Assembly: GCA_950097015.1 (NCBI GenBank)
Contig: CATNEN010000011.1
Span: 2,154,001 to 2,218,000 of the forward strand
DNA: 64,000 nucleotides
Source: Macrostomum hystrix
Lineage: Eukaryota; Platyhelminthes; Macrostomidae
Direction of reading: 5' to 3'
Positions 11,946 to 22,936 of the stretch are shown piece after piece (the stretch's first letter is position 1; every line of letters starts with the position of its first letter). The notes below the pieces were generated by a model. It searched no databases. It was given only the letters and a program-made list of their open reading frames with translations, and had not been told where the DNA came from. Both the position numbers and the translations under genes were made by a program.

Positions 11946-13003
11946 GTTTGAGGGAGGAAGTTGTGAGGGAGGATGGTGTGAAAATAGTGGGTGGAATAAA
12001 GACATTTTTAATTATCAAAATTGATGATTACAAAAGGTAGGCCGTGAGGTATATGGTCGAGTAATTTCTGAGTTATTTCTAATAAACAGTCACAATAAGA
12101 CAGTAAAATCAACAGATAATGAACATAAAAGTAATTCTCATAGAAGAATATGTATATCGTAGGTGTGGACAAGAGCAAATGGAAAGCTACATAGAAAGAC
12201 AAAAGCATGTTGTTTTACTACGAAGCACTAATTACAGATATTAGTAAAATCGATTAATGCGACAGCAGTAAAAACAGGGACAAGAATGAACAAAAAGAAC
12301 GGAAACAGTCGTTGCTTGCAAAATATATTTTACTCTTCTAGAATGATATTTCTGCAACACACTCTGCATCAACAACACCGATAAGAAAATTGATAAATTG
12401 ATAAAATACAGACAAGCGAGTGTGACTATAGAGTTGAAAAGCAACTCTGGTGCAATCAAAGCTTTTCTACAAGCAATAAGTGCCATCATTTCAATTATTT
12501 TCAAATTCGTATTGCGGGGATGGGGGTAAACTAGCATTGTGCTTTCTAAGAAAGAAACACGAAACAAACTGACCTTAACATACTACTCACTAGTAGACTA
12601 ACAAGAATGATGTCCGAAAAAAACACGACAAAGTATTACCAAGACTAGATATAAGACATTGGTGTAGACATGAAAAAAATTCGATTTTTATAACGGTTTC
12701 GGGACTAAGAGTGGTTGGTCGGTTCTTGAAATACCGAATAAAACTTTAACAAAAAACTGCACAAACAACTATTGTGTTGGTCGATTCGTGCAAAGATAAT
12801 AACTAACGAAATAACGAAAAAAACAATATTCAAGAAAAATCAACAAGAAAGGGGTGCATTAAATCTTCAAATATATAAATTGCAAAACTTTCGTTCTTCA
12901 TAAATTCATAAACAGATCACGGTGATATAGAGGCGCAAAACAGATAAAAAATAAATTGGCTGTGTGCGAACTGTTCATAGAAGCCACAGAACCAGCCAAT
13001 GAT
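11946..13003. other. AT-rich sequence downstream of GRAMD1
   Basis: No exon is recognised. The part nearest 13343 should contain the GRAMD1 3' UTR (minus strand), but I could not place a convincing polyadenylation signal. Confidence 0.4.
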
Positions 13004-13340
13004 AATAGAGGAACCCCAAGGTCACGGATTGAGGTGGTTGTCAGCTGATTATTTTCGTTTATAGGCCAAGCGAAATTTTCCATGCCATTTGGTAGTGCTC
13101 CACGGTCGCGGAGTGAGGTGGGTGGCTAGGGGCAAGGAAAATAGAATGTGCAGTCTCGCGTTAGCCAATCAGCATTTTAGACTACCGATTTGGTTTAACA
13201 TATTTTCTATCGTGAGCGCATCGAATGGAGCTTCCCGCATTACATAGATTAGGGAAATCCAAGGTCGCGGAGTGAGGTGGGTTTCAGCGAAATAGGGCAG
13301 AAAAAATTAATGTACACTCTTCCGTTAACCAATCAGCATT
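13004..13340. repeat. Three diverged copies of a CCAAT-bearing unit beside the GRAMD1 stop
   Basis: Three copies carry ggtc(g/a)cgga(g/t)tgaggtggt near 13018, 13103 and 13261. The second and third also share cgtta(g/a)ccaatcagcatt near 13162 and 13324. The last copy ends at the GRAMD1 stop codon. The function is unknown. The repeated ccaatcag could be NF-Y-type sites or coincidence. Confidence 0.6.
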
Positions 13341-13342
13341 CA

Positions 13343-16300
13343 TCAAAGTCGACGCAAACGAAGCCTCAAATCGGCCAGAGTTTCGCAAAGTTTGTCCAGC
13401 GACTCGATGGCGCCATCGAGGATCTGCACTAGCTGTCTGGTCTGCTCAGCTGACTGCACTTGCTGACCGGATCCACTTGCCACAGCCGAGCTGGCTGGCG
13501 TTGATGCCTGCGATGAGAAATCACCGACGGCGGCCTGTGTGGATTCAGCGGCGGCGGCGGTGTTGGCGGCATCCAACAGCAGGCCGTGAAGGCGATCGCA
13601 GCGGCTGTGCAGCAGAGAGAAGCAGACACAGAGAATGGCACAGGCCACTGCCAGAGCGACAACCAGGCGACGGCAGACCAAAGCGGAGGACAGAGCGGTA
13701 ACGCCGGGCATAACGGACATTGACGAGCTCTGCAGACTGCTCGACGAAGAGGCTGATAGAAGCAGCTTGGAAGCTTCAACCAATTCGTCGGACTCTTGAT
13801 TGTCAAAGCCAGGCGAGCTGACGGCTCCGAGTGCGCCCACGTCAGCAACGTCAGCGCCGCTGCTAGAGCCCAAGCTAACGTCCGCCGCGGTGACATCGGC
13901 GGCGGAGGCGCTGGCGATGAAGGAGCTGACGACGACCAGTTCGGGCGAGTTGAAATCGTGACTGACCAGACTGGCTCGCATGGCCGTGTAGTGCTGAGTC
14001 ACTCCACGACGCCACGAGGCGTCAATCAGGCCGCGAACGAAGCGAAACAGCTGGCGTTGAAAGCGCAGCTCAGATGTCACTCGGAGTCGGCAGTGGTTCG
14101 AATCTAGGGAAGTCAGCTGGTAGACTGTGATGGTGCTAAATGCCTCGCCGTAGGGCACGTCGCGACTTGTTGAGGCGGCGTCGATAGTGTAGGCTGCACC
14201 GGGCAGGTAGCGGCTGATCCGCTGCTCGTCCACCTGAAGCAGAGGCAGAATTGGTCAGTCATTGGGGGGTCGGTGGCAGAGCTGTCTAACCAAAGTCCCT
14301 GAGCTCGATTCCGCGGCGAGGCCACATTCTTTTAAGGTGCACCGGCGGAGAGAAGGCTTGGGACTGGTTGTGCAATTTACGCCATTGAGGGCCAACCTCC
14401 AAGGCACAGTGAAGTGTACACTGCCTGACGATGAGAAAGTCAGGGCAGATGTACACACTTGTGTGAGCGTGTGCCTGCGTACAGTATCTGTGTGCGTGTG
14501 TGCTCAGGAGTCAGCGAAATGGGCAGAATTGCCTCCCCGCTGGTTGCGGGTCTAGTGTCACCAAATTATGTGCCATTGCACGCAGCCCTCGTGCAATTAT
14601 TATTATTATCGGTCAGTCAAAATATGCCTTTAACAGAACAACAAACTCAGCTACACAGATCAGGTGAACTCAATGATCGCAAAGCTACCTGAACGGCGTT
14701 CCTTGGCCCAACAGCTCCGTTGAGCGGCACCCGGTAGGACACAACTCGGGTTCGATTGCGCCAAGGCTCCGACCGCAGCTCTGAGTAGCCGCGCTCGCTG
14801 GCAAATCGACGAAACCAAGTCGAGCGTCGGCTGAATAAGCCGATAAAAACTGCGTCGACGCTGGTTGGAATGTCTAAGGCGAGCCACTCTTCTGTAGCCG
14901 TAGCCGTAGCCGTAGCCGTAGCCGTAGCCGTAGCTTCCTCGCTATCGACATCGGAAATCGGCAAGGTTGGCGAGTCCGATTGGCCAAATTCGTCCATTAG
15001 CAAGGCCTGCAGGGTTGGCGACGAGTCGACTCGAAACGAAGGCGGCGCCGAGGGCGACGGCGAGGCAGAAATCGGACGCGGACTTTCAGATTCACTGTCT
15101 AGACTAACGAAAGGCGAGGCAGCTAGATGCAGCGCATCCGCTGTGGCCATTGTGACGGCCGACGAAGATGAAATCTCTTCTTCCTCTGTGGTCGAAGATA
15201 TTAGGGCAGGCGAGGACTCGTTGCTGGGCAAAGTTTGGCGAGAGATGCTCGGGACGTAGTCTGTGTCGTCCGAGTCCAGTCCTGATCGGGAGCGGAAGAG
15301 GCGGGCGTTGTGTTATTGTTATTGCAAAATTACATTGCTCCGTCATGCCCCTAGAATTAATTTGTAAACACTATTTAATTTTTTCAGGAAACTTAGTATA
15401 TTTCCAAGAATTCTCCTGAAAACCATTTCTATGAAATTTTTTTTAAATTCTTTCTTGGAAATCTGCAAAAAAACTCATTTTAATGCTTGTAGGATATGAT
15501 TATCATTAAACCTAGTTGGATACACGCTCTAATTCTATCTAGGTTTTAATTGTTATGTCTAGCTTCGGAAATCAGAATGCTCTTACAGATAAATTTGACG
15601 TATATTCGCTAGTCAGGCCAGCTCTTTGATCAAACAAACAGAGCACCTGGCTTCTAATGAGATATTTATATCAGTAGGTGCTCTGAAAGCTGCTGCTGAC
15701 TTAACCTAAATACAGATGAGTGGCTTGTGCTGTGCTTGTAACAGGGGTCAAGGAGCCCTGCAGATTTGGCAAGACAGTTTTGTAATCATTTCAGCAGTAC
15801 AAACAAACTGCATTAGTAAACTGATAAAATTGATACTGAAGACAGATAGTGAGAGAGAGAAAGGGTGGGTAAATTGCACACACGCCAGTCCAGTTGCTTA
15901 CCTTGCCTATAAACTAAATATAATGCTCTTGTGTTGCCAATCACGCCATTGGAATAAGATACATTGCTCCAGCACAAAACAGCAGGACAGTGTCTAACAG
16001 CTACTGATGCTAGTGTCTAACAGTTACTGATGCTAGTGTCTAACAGCTACTGATGCTAGTGTCTAACAGCTACTGATGCTAGTGTCTAACAGCTACTGAT
16101 GCTAGTGTCTAACAGCTACTGATGCTAGTGTCTAACACCTACTGATGCTAGTGTCTAACAGCTACTGATGCTAGTGTCTAACAGCTACTGATGCTAGTGT
16201 CTAACAGCTACTGATGCTAGTGTCTAACAGCTACTGATGCTAGTGTCTAACAGCTACTGATGCTAGTGTCTAACAGCTACTGATGCTAGTGTCTAACAGC

Positions 16301-19300
16301 TACTGATGCTAGTGTCTAACAGCTACTGATGCTAGTGTCTAACAGCTACTGATGCTAGTGTCTAACAGCTACTGATGCTAGTGTCTAACAGCTACTGATG
16401 CTAGTGTCTAACAGCTACTGATGCTAGTGTCTAACAGTTACTGATGCTAGTCTCTAACAGCTACTGATGCTAGTGTCTAACAGTTACTGATGCTAGTGTC
16501 TAACAGTTACTGATGCTAGTGTCTAACAGCTACTGATGCTAGTGTCTAACAGTTACTGATGCTAGTGTCTAACAGCTACTGATGCTAGTGTCTAACAGTT
16601 ACTGATGCTAGTCTCTAACAGTTACTGATGCTAGTGTCTAACAGCTACTGATGCTAGTGTCTAACAGTTACTGATGCTAGTGTCTAACAGCTACTGATGC
16701 TAGTGTCTAACAGCTACTGATGCTAGTGTCTAACAGATACTGATGCTAGTGTCTAACAGTTACTGATGACAGACGACAGTGTCTAACAGCTACTGATGCT
16801 AGTGTCTAACAGATACTGATGCTAGTGTCTAACAGTTACTGATGACAGACGACAGTGTCTAACAGCTACTGATGCTAGTGTCTAACAGATACTGATGCTA
16901 GTGTCTAACAGCTACTGATGCTAGTGTCTAACAGCTACTGATGCTAGTGTCTAACAGTTACTGATGCTAGTCTCTAACAGCTACTGATGCTAGTGTCTAA
17001 CAGTTACTGATGCTAGTGTCTAACAGTTACTGATGCTAGTGTCTAACAGCTACTGATGCTAGTGTCTAACAGTTACTGATGCTAGTGTCTAACAGCTACT
17101 GATGCTAGTGTCTAACAGTTACTGATGCTAGTGTCTAACAGTTACTGATGCTAGTGTCTAACAGCTACTGATGCTAGTGTCTAACAGTTACTGATGCTAG
17201 TGTCTAACAGCTACTGATGCTAGTGTCTAACAGCTACTGATGCTAGTGTCTAACAGATACTGATGCTAGTGTCTAACAGTTACTGATGACAGACGACAGT
17301 GTCTAACAGCTACTGATGCTAGTGTCTAACAGATACTGATGCTAGTGTCTAACAGCTACTGATGCTAGTGTCTAACAGCTACTGATGCTAGTGTCTAACA
17401 GCTACTGATGCTAGTGTCTAACAGTTACTGATGCTAGTCTCTAACAGTTACTGGTGCTAGTGTCTAACAGCTACTGATGCTAGTGTCTAACAGTTACTGA
17501 TGCTAGTGTCTAACAGTTACTGATGCTAGTGTCTAACAGTTACTGATGCTAGTGTCTAACAGTTACTGGTGCTAGTGTCTAACAGCTACTGATGCTAGTG
17601 TCTAACAGCTACTGATGCTAGTGTCTAACAGCTACTGATGCTAGTGTCTAACAGTAACTGATGCTAGTGTCTAACAGTTACTGATGCTAGTGTCTAACAG
17701 CTACTGATGCTAGTGTCTAACAGTTACTGGTGCTAGTGTCTAACAGCTACTGATGCTAGTGTCTAACAGTTACTGATGACAGACGACAGTGTCTAACAGT
17801 TACTGATGCTATTGTCTAACAGCTACTGATGCTAGTGTCTAACAGCTACTGATGCTAGTGTCTAACAGCTACTGATGCTAGTCTCTAACAGTTACTGATG
17901 CTAGTGTCTAACAGTTACTGGTGCTAGTGTCTAACAGCTACTGATGCTAGTGTCTAACAGCTACTGATGCTAGTGTCTAACAGCTACTGATGCTAGTGTC
18001 TAACAGTAACTGATGCTAGTGTCTAACAGTTACTGATGCTAGTGTCTAACAGCTACTGATGCTAGTGTCTAACAGTTACTGGTGCTAGTGTCTAACAGCT
18101 ACTGATGCTAGTGTCTAACAGTTACTGATGACAGACGACAGTGTCTAACAGTTACTGATGCTATTGTCTAACAGCTACTGATGCTAGTGTCTAACAGCTA
18201 CTGATGCTAGTGTCTAACAGCTACTGATGCTAGTCTCTAACAGTTACTGATGCTAGTGTCTAACAGTTACTGATGCTAGTGTCTAACAGCTACTGATGCT
18301 AGTGTCTAACAGCTACTGATGCTAGTGTCTAACAGCTACTGATGCTAGTGTCTAATGTTGAGCACTACTCATGCACTACTTACCCAAATCATTGCCGTAT
18401 GACTCGTGAATAAGCTCCCACATAATAGTGGGATGCATCGGCTGTGGACACAGTTCCCACAGCAGGCTGAGCAGGCTGTAAGTCTTCTCCCTGGCTGTCA
18501 GGCTGGTTAGAAAGTACCTGTAAGGCGTGTGAGAACATTGTCGATGTTGCGAATGAGTAGTAAAAACATTTATGGAATTATAGTGTCTCGGAAAATAATT
18601 CCGAAAAAGCGTTGTAAAATCATAACGCTTTAAAAAGATGAAACCTTTTGGTACTCAGGCCCCAGAAACATAAAACCATTAAATATTCAGGCTTCAGAAA
18701 CATAAAACCATCGAATCTTCAGGCCTCAGAAACAAAACTATCGAATCTTCAGGCCTCAGAAACATAAAACCATCGAATCTTCAGGCCTCAGAAACATAAA
18801 ACCTCGAATCTTCAGGCCTCAGAAACATAAAACCTCGAATCTTCAGGCCTCAGAAACAAAACCATCGAATCTTCAGGCCTCAGAAACATAAAACCATCGA
18901 ATCTTCAGGCCTCAGAAACATAAAACCATCGAATCTTCAGGCCTCAGAAACATAAAACCATCGAATCTTCAGGCCTCAGAAACATAGAAGCATCGAATAT
19001 TCAGGCCTCAGAAACATAAAACCATCGAATCTTCAGGCCTCAGAAACATAAAACCATCGAATATTCAGGCTTCAGAAACATAAAACCATCGAATCTTCAG
19101 GCCTCAGAAACATAAACCATCGAATACACAGGTCTCAGAAACATAAAACCATCGAATACACAGGTCTCAGAAACATAGAAGCATCGAATATTCAGGCCTC
19201 AGAAACATAAAACCATCGAATATTCAGGCTTCAGAAACATAAAACCATCGAATCTTCAGGCCTGAGAAACATAAAACCATCGAATCTTCAGGCCTCAGAA

Positions 19301-20249
19301 ACATAAACCATTGAATACACAGGTCTCAGAAACATAAAACCATCGAATACACAGGTCTCAGAAACATAGAAGCATCGAATATTCAGGCCTCAGAAACATA
19401 GAAGCATCGAATATTCAGGCCTCAGAAACATAATAATGGCATCAGAATAAGCCATCCCACTGAATCTAAAGGACCGGCCGCACAAACTCACCGATCTTGC
19501 CCGGACACAACCAGAATCGCATTGGGAATGAGACGAGCCGTGCGCTCTTTAGTTAGCGAAGTCACAGCCGACAAGGACACGGTGAATCGCGTCTCAAAGC
19601 CGATAATCTTGGAATAGAAGCAGAGTCTGTTTGCGGTGGCGTACAGCCGGCCCTGTACCAGGAATCCGTTGCGGTCCCAGGCGCAGCTGAAGTCGGTGAC
19701 GAGCCGTTCAGCCAGCGGCACCTCCTTGAATAGGCGATGCAGGGAGGCGTCTCGCTGCTTGTAGGCCGGATTGAAGGCGCTCCGCAGGCCGCCAGATCGG
19801 CGAACCTTCTGAGCTGGCGCTGCGGTTGTCGACGCAGCCGAGGACGATTTCGCCAGGCCGGTGCCGCCTACTGAAGAACCCGACGATGACGCGCCAGCAG
19901 CGTTGACAACTTTCTGAGCCGGATGCGAATTCGAGGAAGCAGCGGCAGCAGCTACAGGTGCCTCCGTCAACGGTGAGCTGTCATCCTGACGATCGCCAGA
20001 CGAAGTCGGCAACTGCGCCAGGCAGTCTTCGAACAGGTCGGACGAATCGGAGGCCAACGGCAGCCGGCGTCGAAGCCAACTGTCCGAGTATTCGGCCAGA
20101 GTCAGCGCGTTGGCTGTTGAAGCCGACGACGATATAGATTTGTTAATGGCTGCGGCAGATTCGGGCACTCCAAAGGCGGCGGCGACCCGACGAGCGGCTG
20201 CCGATGTCGGTGACCGTTCGGCTGCGGCGACTGTCGCTGTGGCGGCCTG
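13343..20249 (-). CDS. GRAMD1: GRAMD1/Aster-type sterol transfer protein, 5' exon missing
   Basis: GRAMD1/Aster proteins are ER-anchored. They bind the plasma membrane through a GRAM domain and move cholesterol with a VASt (ASTER) domain. Exons are 20249-19492, 18517-18384, 15281-14689 and 14233-13343. The joins match in phase (2, 1, 0) and give 791 residues up to the TGA. The GRAM domain spans the first two exons (ERLVTDFSCAWDRNGFLVQG, RLCFYSKIIGFETRF, then YFLTSLTAREKTYSLLSLLW). A serine-rich linker follows with an (AT)n run encoded by gtagcc repeats at 14895-14935. The VASt domain comes next (SVDAVFIGLFSRRSTWFRRF, VVSYRVPLNGAVGPRNAVQ, then DVPYGEAFSTITVYQL and LRVTSELRFQRQLFRFVRGL). A transmembrane helix (RRLVVALAVACAILCVCFSL) and a short tail end the protein. 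The first seen exon opens with an acceptor and has no Met, so the start exon lies upstream of 20249. Confidence 0.92.
14258..14612 (+). mobile_element. tRNA-derived SINE copy 3
   Basis: This is a nearly complete copy: gtcggtggcagagctgtcta (A-box region, part deleted), gagctcgattccgcggcgag (B box), the full body and an attattattat tail. It makes up about 350 of the 455 bases of the last GRAMD1 intron, antisense to the gene. Confidence 0.93.
15282..15989. other. GRAMD1 intron sequence
   Basis: This is AT-rich intronic sequence between exon 15281-14689 and the 23-bp array. No other feature is seen. Confidence 0.5.
15990..18356. repeat. 23-bp minisatellite, ~103 copies, inside a GRAMD1 intron
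   Basis: The unit is gtgtctaacagctactgatg plus cta. Positions 12-13 vary (gct/gtt/gat), and an interrupting form (tgatgacagacgacagtgtc) recurs at about 16766, 16848, 17287, 17778 and 18129. The same runs of variants recur at about 16430-16860 and 16960-17300, and at 17560-17880 and 17920-18240, which indicates block duplications. The array ends 28 bases from the donor of exon 18517-18384. Confidence 0.97.
18648..19435. repeat. 32-bp minisatellite, ~24 copies
   Basis: The unit is tcaggcctcagaaacataaa-accatcgaatct, with aataca and aatatt variants. A block near 19000-19120 is repeated at 19180-19330. It lies in GRAMD1 intron 18518-19491. Confidence 0.95.
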
Positions 20250-20274
20250 CTGTGGAAGTTAGCGTCAGGACTCT

Positions 20275-20800
20275 CGTCTCACTCTGGCTAAGTACGGGAT
20301 CCCAAAGTCCCACTCTGTCTAATAGACGGGATCTCAAAATCCCCATGGAGACCGGATCTCAAAATCCCACTCTGCCTTAGAGACTGGATCTCAAATCCCC
20401 ATAGAGACGGGATTTCAAAATCCCACCCTGCCTTATGGACTGGATCTCAAAATCCCACCCTGCCTTAGAGACGGGATCTCAAAATCCTACCAGCTGCCTT
20501 AGAGACGGGATCTCAAAATCCCACCCTGCCTTAGAGACGGGATCTCAAAATCCCACCCTGCCTTATGGACTGGATCTCAAAATCCCACCCTGCCTTAGAG
20601 ACGGGATCTCAAAATCCCACCCTGCCTTAGAGACGGGATCTCAAAATCCCACCCTGCCTTAGAGACGGGATCTCAAAATCCCACCCTGCCTTAGAGACGG
20701 GATCTCAAAATCCCACCCTGCCTTAGAGACAGGATCTCAAAATTCCACCCTGCGTTAGAGACGGGATCTAAAAATCCCACTCTGCCTTAGAGGCGGGATC
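20275..20800. repeat. 32-bp minisatellite, ~16 copies
   Basis: The unit is ccttagagacgggatctcaa-aatcccaccctg. Outer copies are more diverged and central copies nearly identical. It begins just upstream of the first recognised GRAMD1 exon. Confidence 0.95.
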
Positions 20801-21339
20801 TAAAACATCAGACTAAGGGCTGTAGACCTTTTACTTCAATTGCATGTTTAAATTAAAAGTACAAAAGACCTGACAAAATGCTGAAAACACGAGAAAGAGC
20901 AATGTACTTTTCTAATAAAAATTTAAGCGTAGAACTTTCGAAGGCACATTGCTACATGTAGTTTTGCAATATCTATAAAAATAACAATGGACGGGGGGTT
21001 TAGCTACAATGTAAAAGGCGAACAATATAAAAAACTTTTTTTTTATGTTTCTGCTTCTGCTTTTAAGGCACGCACAAAGGAATGCTTCACATCACAGTCG
21101 TTAGGCACAGACTATTTATAGAAGTGATCATCTCTGTTTAATAGTCTGCATCATCAGCCAATCATGCTGCTAGCTAAACACGAAGCCCCATAAAGCAGAC
21201 AGGCGGTAAGCTGCAGGCATGCATTAAAGAACTGAAGCCTGATCTAGGAAATACATCATACTCACTGTATTTAACACTGCACCTCATTGCTTTAGTAGAG
21301 CATTCAAGAAAACAAGGTTTGCCCACGCAACCCCATTAT
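20801..21339. other. Sequence likely to hold the GRAMD1 5' end
   Basis: A start exon for GRAMD1 would be expected between 20250 and 22936. I could not identify it here by a Met codon with a phase-0 donor. Confidence 0.35.
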
Positions 21340-21945
21340 ATACCCTATCTACCCTATCTACTACCCGATAATCTACCCGATTATCTACCATATTTACTGC
21401 CCGCTTGTCAACCCTAATCTTCTACCCGACTGTCTACCCTATCTACTAACCGATGTCTACCCTATCTACTACCCGATGTCTACCCTATCTACTACCCGAT
21501 GTCTACCCTATCTACTACCCGACTGTCTACCCTATCTACTACCCGACTGTCTACCCTATCTACTACCCGATGTCTACCCTATCTACTACCCGATGTCTAC
21601 CCTATCTACTACCAGACTGTCTACCCTATCTACTACCCGACTGTCTACCCTATCTACTACCCGATGTCTACCCTATCTACTACCAGACTGTCTACCCTAT
21701 CTACTACCCGACTGTCTACCATATCTACTACCCGACTGTCTACCCTATCTACTACCCGACTGTCTACCCTATCTACTACCCGATGTCTACCCTATCTACT
21801 ACCCGATGTCTACCCTATCTACTACCAGACTGTCTACCCTATCTACTACCCGACTGTCTACCATATCTACTACCCGACTGTCTACCCTATCTACTACCCG
21901 ATGTCTACCCTATCTACTACCAGACTGTCTACCCTATCTAGTACC
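21340..21945. repeat. 23/24-bp minisatellite, ~26 copies
   Basis: The unit is accctatctactacccgatg-tct (23 bp) or accctatctactacccgact-gtct (24 bp), with rarer ccagactg forms. The two lengths alternate in a pattern that recurs at about 21560-21720 and 21790-21860. It is intergenic or in a GRAMD1 5' intron. Confidence 0.95.
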
Positions 21946-22379
21946 CATTGATACACTTCAAAGACTTAACCAGTCTGGAAAAGCAGACCAGCCACAGCTC
22001 AATGCAACACACTGCAGAATTTATCTATCTAAGCGCAATTTTAATACCGCCTCGAGTTTTTCTTAAAACTGGCCTAGATTTTTTCGTTTAGAAAAAATTA
22101 ACTTTAATTGCTCCATGCAGGCATTTAAATATACAAGCTGCTATTTTTGTCTTTGTTTTGTTAGTAAGAAAATCTAGTGTTTCATTTTAATAGCATATTA
22201 TTTCTTCTTGCATATAATTCGCTGATAAGAGAGCAACGATAAGGAACAGATTCTAGGCTAGTGGCTTCTAGTTGAAACAAGAAATTAAAAAATGAAAAAA
22301 CAGAACATGTTGCAAGTATTATAATGCATCAGTGCACTTGAATTTTTTCTACTGAAATTTTTCGAGCATGTGCGTTTCA
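21946..22379. other. AT-rich sequence, nothing recognised
   Basis: No exon, RNA gene or repeat is seen. Confidence 0.5.
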
Positions 22380-22910
22380 CAAAAATTCTGGTTTCTGAAG
22401 ATTCTGTTTGGGAAGATTCTGGTTTGGAAAGATTCTAGTTTGTGAAGATTCTGGTTTGGAAAGATTCTGGTTTCTGAAGATTCTAGTTTGTGAAGATTCT
22501 GGTTTGGAAAGATTCTAGTTTGTGAAGATTCTGCTTTCTGAAGATTCTGTTTGGGAAGATTCTATTTAGGGAAGATTCTGGTTTGGGAAGATTCTGGTTT
22601 GGAAAGATTCTAGTTTGTGAAGATTCTGCTTTCTGAAGATTCTGGCTTGGGAAGATTCTATTTAGGGAAGATTCTGGTTTGGGAAGATTCTGGTTTCTGA
22701 AGATTCTGGTTTGGGAAGATTCTGGTTTGGAAAGATTCTGGTTTCTTAAGATTCTGGTTTGGGAAGATTCTAGTTTGTGAAGATTACTGCTTTCTGAAGA
22801 TTCTGGTTTGGGAAGATTCTGGTTTGTTAAGATTCTAGTTTGGGAAGGTTCTGCTTTGGGAAGTTTCTGGTCTGGGGAGATTATGTTTTGGGGAGATTCT
22901 GGTTGAGGAG
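22380..22910. repeat. 16-bp degenerate minisatellite
   Basis: The unit is gattctggtttgggaa, with forms tctgaa, tagtttgtgaa and tatttaggga. It lies just downstream of the LRRC46 stop codon (minus strand), so part of it could be transcribed as 3' UTR. The frame 'SSQTRIFRNQNLP...' through it is an artefact. Confidence 0.9.
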
Positions 22911-22936
22911 TAAGATTCGAAACGAGAACTTTAGAA

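Noticed and set aside
15990-18356. CRISPR-like regular repeats
   Set aside because: The units are head-to-tail without unique spacers, and the setting is a eukaryotic intron.
21340-21945. Telomere-like repeat (taccc words)
   Set aside because: The unit is 23/24 bp and internal. It is not the TTAGGG class and lies between genes.
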